Origin: Acidilobaceae archaeon UBA158
GTDB lineage: Archaea > Thermoproteota > Thermoprotei_A > Sulfolobales > Acidilobaceae
Direction: 5' to 3'
Length of the DNA stretch: 9,727 bases
Assembly: GCA_002506595.1 (NCBI GenBank)
Contig: DAXV01000053.1
Coordinates: 10,000 to 19,726, forward strand
The notes beneath the pieces were generated by a model, which saw only the letters and a list, made by a program, of their open reading frames with translations, did no database searches and was not told the DNA's origin. Of the stretch, positions 5,777 through 9,727 are shown piece after piece. A program made the translations under genes and the position numbers. Each line of letters begins with the position of its first letter. Within the stretch, counting starts at the first letter, position 1.

Positions 5777-6930
5777 AGATATTCTAACTTTTTAGCTAAA
5801 TTATCTAAAAATCTTATTCTTTTAGGAGTTGGTGGATGCGTAGCAATTATTTCTTCTCTAGGATCCGTTTCTTTATGCTTTAATTCTTCAACTACTTCAT
5901 CTATATCTTCTATTCTAATCCCTCTACTTGGATAATCTATACTAAAGAAGAATCCTCCTTGTGATTCTACAAATGGTGCTATAATAAACAACATTTGGGC
6001 TGTTGAATTGTTCTTTACTTCTTTTCTAAGCCTTGCACTTGAATCATATGCAACCTCAAGCCTTGCTAAAGCTCTTTGTAACTTCCTTGGATTCTTTGTA
6101 ACAATAGCACTATTAGCATCTGCATAATATTCTCTTAGTCTATTAAAGTGTGCAACTAAAAATCTAAACAAAACGCCCGCAGCCATCAATACTATTCCAA
6201 CAATAAGCAGCAAAACGTTTCCACTTACTTGGTTTCTATCCCTACTACTTCCTCCACCTAATATACCATTCCATATAAGCATTTGACCTAAGTAATATAC
6301 TGCTAATGGAATTAAGCTTAAAGCTAATATAAATGAAACATCTCTGTGCCTTAAATGACCAACCTCATGGCCTAATACTGCTTCCATCTCATCTTCAGGC
6401 ATTATATTTATAATACCCCTTGTAACAGCAACAAAATTACCAGTTAATGGACTTCCATAAGAAAATGCATTTGGAATATTAACCTCTGCAATTCTTAATT
6501 TGGGAACTTTTATATTGCTCTTTTTAGCAACGTTTTCTAAGCTTTTCTGTAACTTTAGTTCATCTTGTGTTTTTGGCGGGTGAGTTCTATACATCAAGTT
6601 AATTAAAAAAGGTGAAAATAACCATTGCAGTATTATTATGAAGGCAGCAAAAATTACTGCACCGATAACAATGTAATTTCCTACAAACGGTAATCCAAAT
6701 GCGTAACTTAATAACTCCGCACTCCCTATGAAAACTCCTAAGCCTGCTAATATTATTGCTATTGCTGATAAGACCATAGAATATCTTAGATTTGATAAAC
6801 TTTCTGGTTCTTTACTTACAATTTTTGGGGCCGATAATGTTAATATAGCTACAATACCTCCAGCTATAAGAGATCCTAAAATCATTATCCACCAATATAC
6901 AAGCATAAACCCCAGTATTCCTATTATCAT
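5773..6930 (-). CDS. htpX: HtpX-like M48 membrane zinc metalloprotease
   Basis: 385 residues. The zinc motif HEVGH is at 188-192 (His188, Glu189, His192) and the third ligand is Glu267 in REYYAD (266-271). Both are hallmarks of the M48B family, which cleaves damaged membrane proteins at the cytoplasmic face. Hydrophobic helices lie at about 7-33, 50-77, 85-113, 196-220 and 238-260, more than the four of E. coli HtpX. The conserved NAFSYG/LTGNF element (154-166) precedes the active site, and the C-terminal THPPTPKRI (364-372) is the usual family ending. The ATG at 6930 has AGGTAGAG about 5-9 bases upstream; an ATG at residue 9 would cut into the first membrane helix. It converges on the membrane winged-helix gene with a 4-base overlap of stop codons, so the two may interfere in transcription. 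Confidence 0.92.
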   Translation of the reverse strand: MIIGILGFMLVYWWIMILGSLIAGGIVAILTLSAPKIVSKEPESLSNLRYSMVLSAIAIILAGLGVFIGSAELLSYAFGLPFVGNYIVIGAVIFAAFIIILQWLFSPFLINLMYRTHPPKTQDELKLQKSLENVAKKSNIKVPKLRIAEVNIPNAFSYGSPLTGNFVAVTRGIINIMPEDEMEAVLGHEVGHLRHRDVSFILALSLIPLAVYYLGQMLIWNGILGGGSSRDRNQVSGNVLLLIVGIVLMAAGVLFRFLVAHFNRLREYYADANSAIVTKNPRKLQRALARLEVAYDSSARLRKEVKNNSTAQMLFIIAPFVESQGGFFFSIDYPSRGIRIEDIDEVVEELKHKETDPREEIIATHPPTPKRIRFLDNLAKKLEYL

Positions 6931-6983
6931 TTTCTCTACCTATGTAATCTATCATTGTTTGGAGGAGTTAAACTTTTTTATTA

Positions 6984-6993
6984 ATTTTTAAAC
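6984..6993. promoter_or_regulatory. Shared divergent TATA region of htpX and cmk
   Basis: The 76-base gap between the divergent genes contains TTTTTAAA, which works as a TATA box in either direction. It is 20-27 bases before the cluster of GTG/ATG codons at 7007-7018, predicting a leaderless cmk transcript. On the minus strand it would start transcription near 6963, giving htpX a leader of about 30 bases with its AGGTAGAG site. Confidence 0.4.
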
Positions 6994-7006
6994 TCAAATT
7001 AAATAA

Positions 7007-7582
7007 GTGATGATGATGAAAGAAGAAAAGAAAATTTGCGATAAGATAAATCCAATAATTATAGTATCAGGTCCACCTGGATCTGGAAAATCGACCTATG
7101 CAAAGAGGCTTTCCCAAGATCTTGGATTAAGATATTATACAAGCGGTCAAGCTTTTAGAGAGCTTGCTAAAGAATTAAATAAAGATTTGATAGAACTCAA
7201 CAAAATAGCACAAAAAGATCCAGAAATAGATCTAAAAATCGATAAAAAGACTTTAGAAGAAGCTAAAAAAGGATGTATTGTTATAGATTCTCATCTAGCT
7301 GCATGGCTATTAAAGGATTTGTCAACAATATCTATATATGTTAAAGCAGATCTTAATAGCAGAATAAACAGGATATTATTAAGAGATAATATTAATTTAG
7401 AAAATGCCATAGAAGAGGCAACGTATAGAGAATATACACATTGGGTAAGGTTTAAAGAATATTATGGGATAGATATCAAAGATTTATCAATATTTGATTT
7501 GATTATTGATACGACAAAATTAAGTATTGATGAAACCTATGATATCATATTAAATTTTGTTAAGAAAATGTTGAAACTTTAA
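7007..7582 (+). CDS. cmk: Cytidylate kinase, archaeal type
   Basis: 191 residues. The P-loop is VSGPPGSGKST (20-30). Then come TSGQAFRELAK (45-55) of the nucleotide-monophosphate site, DPEIDLKIDKKTLE (71-84), VIDSHLAAWLL (92-102) and the C-terminal signature RFKEYYGIDIKDLSIFD (148-164), all in the order seen in archaeal Cmk. The enzyme phosphorylates CMP/dCMP with ATP in the cytoplasm for pyrimidine salvage and RNA turnover. The start is ambiguous: GTG at 7007 is followed by three in-frame ATGs (7010, 7013, 7016). No ribosome site is visible, and a TATA-like block 20-27 bases upstream points to a leaderless transcript beginning at one of the ATGs. In many archaea cmk sits in a ribosomal-protein/secY cluster; here it stands alone between htpX and alba. 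Confidence 0.9.
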   Translation: MMMMKEEKKICDKINPIIIVSGPPGSGKSTYAKRLSQDLGLRYYTSGQAFRELAKELNKDLIELNKIAQKDPEIDLKIDKKTLEEAKKGCIVIDSHLAAWLLKDLSTISIYVKADLNSRINRILLRDNINLENAIEEATYREYTHWVRFKEYYGIDIKDLSIFDLIIDTTKLSIDETYDIILNFVKKMLKL

Positions 7583-7592
7583 AAAATTTTTG
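7577..7592. terminator. Bidirectional U-tract between convergent cmk and alba
   Basis: The sequence CTTTAAAAAATTTTTGC spans the cmk stop. It gives a run of five T on the plus strand and six T on the minus strand, so both convergent transcripts meet a U tract. There are only 24 bases between the two stop codons, and no longer stem is present. Confidence 0.45.
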
Positions 7593-7606
7593 CATCTATG
7601 TTTATT

Positions 7607-7906
7607 TTACTCTTTGCTTAAACAAATCTCTATGCTGCTTACCCTTCTTGTTCTTTGTTGGTTGGTCTGTGGGTCATTAACAGTTATTTCATGGCTGCCT
7701 ACATCAATGTTTTTAACTTTTACATTCTTAGCAAATCTGCTTCTTACTATTTCAACAGTATCAACAGCCTTCGTAATATTCCTTCCTCTAGCTTTCACTA
7801 CCACAGCACCAACGTTTTGTTCCATTAGTGTTGTCAAAACAGCTAACACATAGTTCATAACAGGCTTTTTACCAACTCTAACCTCAGGTGAACCTTCGCA
7901 TACCAT
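7607..7906 (-). CDS. albA: Alba chromatin protein (Sso10b family)
   Basis: 99 residues that align almost without gaps to Sulfolobus Sso10b. The GKKPVMNYVLA element (12-22) contains Lys13 and Lys14, matching Lys16 (the acetylated residue of Sso10b) and Lys17. KARGRNITKAVDTVEIVRSRF (38-58) covers the second helix and the dimer-dimer contact Phe58, matching Phe60. VSSIEICLSKE ends the last strand. Alba is an abundant dimer that coats DNA and RNA. The loop before the last strand (NDPQTNQQRTRR) differs from Sso10b but remains basic at its end, as in the DNA-contacting hairpin. Two cysteines (3 and 95) are present. The ATG at 7906 has GGGGAT about 6 bases upstream, and a clear TATA box lies at 7957-7966. 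It is a single-gene unit divergent from the gene at 8051. Confidence 0.96.
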   Translation of the reverse strand: MVCEGSPEVRVGKKPVMNYVLAVLTTLMEQNVGAVVVKARGRNITKAVDTVEIVRSRFAKNVKVKNIDVGSHEITVNDPQTNQQRTRRVSSIEICLSKE

Positions 7907-7956
7907 ATTTTATCCCCAAACCATTTTTGTGCTATTTAATTTTAGCCACTATAAGT

Positions 7957-7974
7957 GATATAAAAGCTTTTTGC
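7957..7974 (-). promoter_or_regulatory. BRE/TATA promoter of alba
   Basis: On the minus strand a purine-rich AAAAAG block is followed by CTTTTATATC, a good archaeal BRE plus TATA arrangement. Transcription would start near 7935, giving a leader of about 30 bases. Between the TATA box and that point lies a short inverted repeat, CACT-ATA-AGTG (7947-7957), which could be an operator but is short enough to be chance. Confidence 0.55.
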
Positions 7975-8006
7975 TTGCCATTTAGTTTTATAATAACATA
8001 AAAAAT

Positions 8007-8020
8007 GGATTTATAAATCC
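8007..8020 (+). promoter_or_regulatory. Palindromic TATA element before the sequon-rich membrane protein
   Basis: GGATTTATAAATCC is a perfect 14-base palindrome with a TATA core. Its centre is about 37 bases before the ATG at 8051, predicting a start near 8038-8040 and a leader of about 12 bases containing a weak GGCGA ribosome site. The rest of the 144-base gap between alba and this gene holds the alba promoter. Confidence 0.5.
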
Positions 8021-8050
8021 TTTTTTGCAATAAAAAACTGGCGAACTTAA

Positions 8051-8701
8051 ATGGAAAAAAATACAAAATATGCTTTGATATTATTAGCATTAGCATTAAT
8101 AGTAACTAATGTGCTTTGGGTTTTTTCTTATACCCAAATGAATAGCTCTTTAAATAAATACAAGCATGATCTAAATCAATCATTAAATGCGTTAAATAAC
8201 GCATCTAATATAATATCATATTATCAAAAAACGTTAAATGCAACTAAAAAATTATTAAACGTCACGACAAGCTTAATATCAATATATAATAAAACGTTAA
8301 CTTTGCAAATCATGGAAAATAAATTATTAATTTATAACAATAGTATAGTAGAATATAAAATTGCTCAAACTTCGTTTGCTGCTGCTGTAAACTTAACGCT
8401 TAATTCCATACAAAATCCTTCAAAATATAATCTAACGCTTGCAAATTATTATATAAACATAACTTATCAAGCATTAAACCAAATTAAATATAACGGTATG
8501 ACATTAGGTTTGTCAAATAATTTCACATCAAATATATCAAATGCATTGAGTATAGTAAATTCTGTATCTCAAATTATAAATAATCTATCAAATGGAGGTA
8601 AACCTACAGTAGGCGATATAACAACACTAAACAATGCCTTAACTCTATATAATTATTATTTATTAAGTTCAGAATATGTAATGATAAAAAATATTAAATA
8701 A
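8051..8701 (+). CDS. Membrane-anchored, sequon-dense, Asn-rich extracytoplasmic protein of unknown function
   Basis: 216 residues that I do not recognise. The N-terminus MEKNTKY is followed by one hydrophobic segment (about 7-27) acting as signal peptide or membrane anchor; no second membrane segment is seen, so the remainder is probably outside the cell. That part is rich in Asn, Leu, Ser and Tyr, appears mainly helical with spaced Leu/Ile, and contains no Cys. It carries 13 NxS/T sequons (Asn 31, 42, 50, 63, 70, 80, 96, 114, 127, 136, 157, 161, 178), about one per 14 residues, so heavy N-glycosylation is likely, as for archaeal surface proteins. Lysine is scarce after residue 125. It might be a cell-surface helical bundle or a stalk. 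It is a single-gene unit convergent with the PhoU-type regulator. Confidence 0.75.
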   Translation: MEKNTKYALILLALALIVTNVLWVFSYTQMNSSLNKYKHDLNQSLNALNNASNIISYYQKTLNATKKLLNVTTSLISIYNKTLTLQIMENKLLIYNNSIVEYKIAQTSFAAAVNLTLNSIQNPSKYNLTLANYYINITYQALNQIKYNGMTLGLSNNFTSNISNALSIVNSVSQIINNLSNGGKPTVGDITTLNNALTLYNYYLLSSEYVMIKNIK

Positions 8702-8719
8702 AAATTATTTAATATTTTT
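8687..8719. terminator. Perfect 15-bp inverted repeat spanning two convergent stop codons
   Basis: Arms at 8687-8701 and 8705-8719 are exact reverse complements (AAAAATATTAAATAA and its complement) with a 3-base spacer. The plus-strand gene's stop (8699-8701) lies in the left arm and the minus-strand gene's stop (8718-8720) overlaps the right arm. In either direction the RNA would end in a U5 run after the stem, making a bidirectional terminator or transcript-end stabiliser plausible. Confidence 0.6.
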
Positions 8720-9716
8720 ATTCAGAATACTTTGAAAATATAGAATAGCATAATAAGGTTTCTTCAACATTATTTATAATTCTTGCAATGTTAATTAAAG
8801 TTGATAGTAAATAACCAAAAGTTCCTGAAGTATTTGCTATTATATCCTTTAAATCGTTTTCTAATTCTAGAATAGTTTTTAATTTCCAATATGCCTCTTC
8901 TTCCTTCTTTATGCTTGGAGGATTTATGCTAGATGTAGATGTAACTATTGAAACCTCTAATAATTGCAATAGGAACTTTATTCTTTCCTTTTCTTCATTA
9001 TCAAGGAAATCAGAAAGGCTTAACAAATCCATTGCAAATTTATATAAAGAATCATTAGTAAGGATTAAAAGACCAACAGCGGCAGCCAATAATCTATTTA
9101 TATGTTCTTCATTAAGGCTTTGTCCATGACCTTTACTAGCCATCCTCAATAATTTATAACTATATGTTTTCATTTCATCATAATTAGATTCTATTTCGCT
9201 TTTTATTAATTTAGCCCCTTCTAAATGGGCCGCTAACTTAGAAAGTAGAGAACTTAAGCTCCTTCCATATATTAAGAGGGTATCAACAATATTAACAGGC
9301 CTTTCTTTAAAATTTATTATAAACTCGTATTCGCTTAATAATCCAGATTCAGTATATGGAAGCTTTTCTACTACTTCATTAACTTTTTCCATAACATCAT
9401 CCCTAAAAGGTCTATTAGAATATAAAATAATGGAATCTAAACCAGAAATATAAGAACATAAAATAATTCTTCCAGCATGCTTGCAGACATTGTTATGTTG
9501 AGTAGAAAATGAAGCCTTTAAAACAGAACCTTCGCTATTGGGAGAAATAATTAGCCTATCTCCATCCTCATAAACAGAAACTAGACTACCAACACTAATC
9601 TTATGCTTCCTTGCCCATGACCTAGGAATTGTAATTATCATCGAAGAAGTTCCTAATTTCTGAACTTTTCTCATTACAACTTTCTCATTTTCTTCCATAT
9701 CTTCTATTTCTGTCAA
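8718..9716 (-). CDS. AbrB-domain/PhoU-type phosphate regulator
   Basis: 332 residues. Residues 15-57 form a SpoVT/AbrB-like swapped-hairpin DNA-binding domain (VQKLGTSSMIITIPRSWARK, then VGSLVSVYEDGDRLIIS). From about 145 to 330 the protein is all helical in the manner of PhoU, with several hydrophobic helix pairs. This AbrB-PhoU fusion is a known archaeal regulator type, usually tied to phosphate uptake; no phosphate transporter is visible in the window. The start is a TTG at 9716: a GGTGA ribosome site lies at 9723-9727, 6 bases upstream, which favours it over the ATG at residue 7. The sequence upstream of that site is outside the window, so promoter and partners cannot be judged. It ends in the inverted repeat shared with the convergent gene. 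Family assignment is good; the phosphate role is inferred. Confidence 0.85.
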   Translation of the reverse strand: MTEIEDMEENEKVVMRKVQKLGTSSMIITIPRSWARKHKISVGSLVSVYEDGDRLIISPNSEGSVLKASFSTQHNNVCKHAGRIILCSYISGLDSIILYSNRPFRDDVMEKVNEVVEKLPYTESGLLSEYEFIINFKERPVNIVDTLLIYGRSLSSLLSKLAAHLEGAKLIKSEIESNYDEMKTYSYKLLRMASKGHGQSLNEEHINRLLAAAVGLLILTNDSLYKFAMDLLSLSDFLDNEEKERIKFLLQLLEVSIVTSTSSINPPSIKKEEEAYWKLKTILELENDLKDIIANTSGTFGYLLSTLINIARIINNVEETLLCYSIFSKYSE

Positions 9717-9727
9717 AAAGGCTCACC

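Noticed and set aside
6728..6991. Plus-strand frame of 87 codons over the htpX start
   Set aside because: Antisense to membrane helices of htpX and to its promoter; no start signals.
7277..7309. Cmk VIDSHLAAW, with His where many bacterial enzymes have DGR that contacts CMP
   Set aside because: As I recall, crenarchaeal Cmk sequences commonly have a Ser-His pair here, so it is probably a lineage trait rather than a defect.
7590..7853. Plus-strand hydrophobic frame of 87 codons
   Set aside because: Entirely antisense to alba, whose conservation explains the open frame.
8911..9129. Plus-strand frame of 72 codons
   Set aside because: Antisense to the PhoU-like domain; no ribosome site or TATA box in place.

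Overview
The window looks like chromosomal DNA of a low-GC thermophilic crenarchaeon (Thermoproteota). The main reasons are an Alba chromatin protein very close to Sulfolobus Sso10b, a second-class family B DNA polymerase (PolB2/Dpo2 type), an archaeal-type cytidylate kinase, GGTGA-type ribosome sites, TATA boxes about 25 bases before likely transcript starts, several leaderless starts and U-rich terminators. A Caldisphaera/Acidilobus-like origin is a guess from base composition and gene style, not something the sequence proves. I see no transposon, CRISPR array, tRNA or rRNA.

Layout. 1-644 (-): nitrilase-fold protein cut by the window edge, with two of the three catalytic residues replaced. 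854-913 (-): a 19-codon Lys/Glu-rich ORF with a GNRA-loop hairpin touching its ribosome site and a long U-rich terminator behind it. 1066-3769 (-): a tightly coupled three-gene operon, RecA/RadA-like protein with a destroyed Walker A, then a 73-aa helical protein starting MGRTTP, then a PolB2-type polymerase with altered motifs B and C and no recognisable exonuclease motifs. 3865-4872 (-): glyoxylate/2-hydroxyacid dehydrogenase. 4931-5776 (+): membrane-anchored winged-helix regulator with a glycosylatable outer domain. 5773-6930 (-): HtpX-like membrane protease whose stop overlaps the stop of the regulator. 7007-7582 (+): cytidylate kinase. 7607-7906 (-): Alba. 8051-8701 (+): unknown membrane-anchored, sequon-dense, Asn-rich helical protein. 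8718-9716 (-): AbrB-PhoU type regulator starting with TTG.

How the parts relate. The most distinctive unit is the polymerase operon. A polymerase with unusual active-site motifs is made together with a RecA-fold protein that should not bind ATP in the normal way and with a small third partner. By analogy with the bacterial ImuA/ImuB/DnaE2 mutasome, and with the damage-induced dpo2 operon of Sulfolobus as I recall it, this is probably a lesion-bypass or damage-tolerance module. The other genes are mostly single-gene units in divergent or convergent pairs. Divergent pairs share AT-rich near-palindromic TATA regions, and convergent pairs share short bidirectional terminator-like sequences or overlapping stops.
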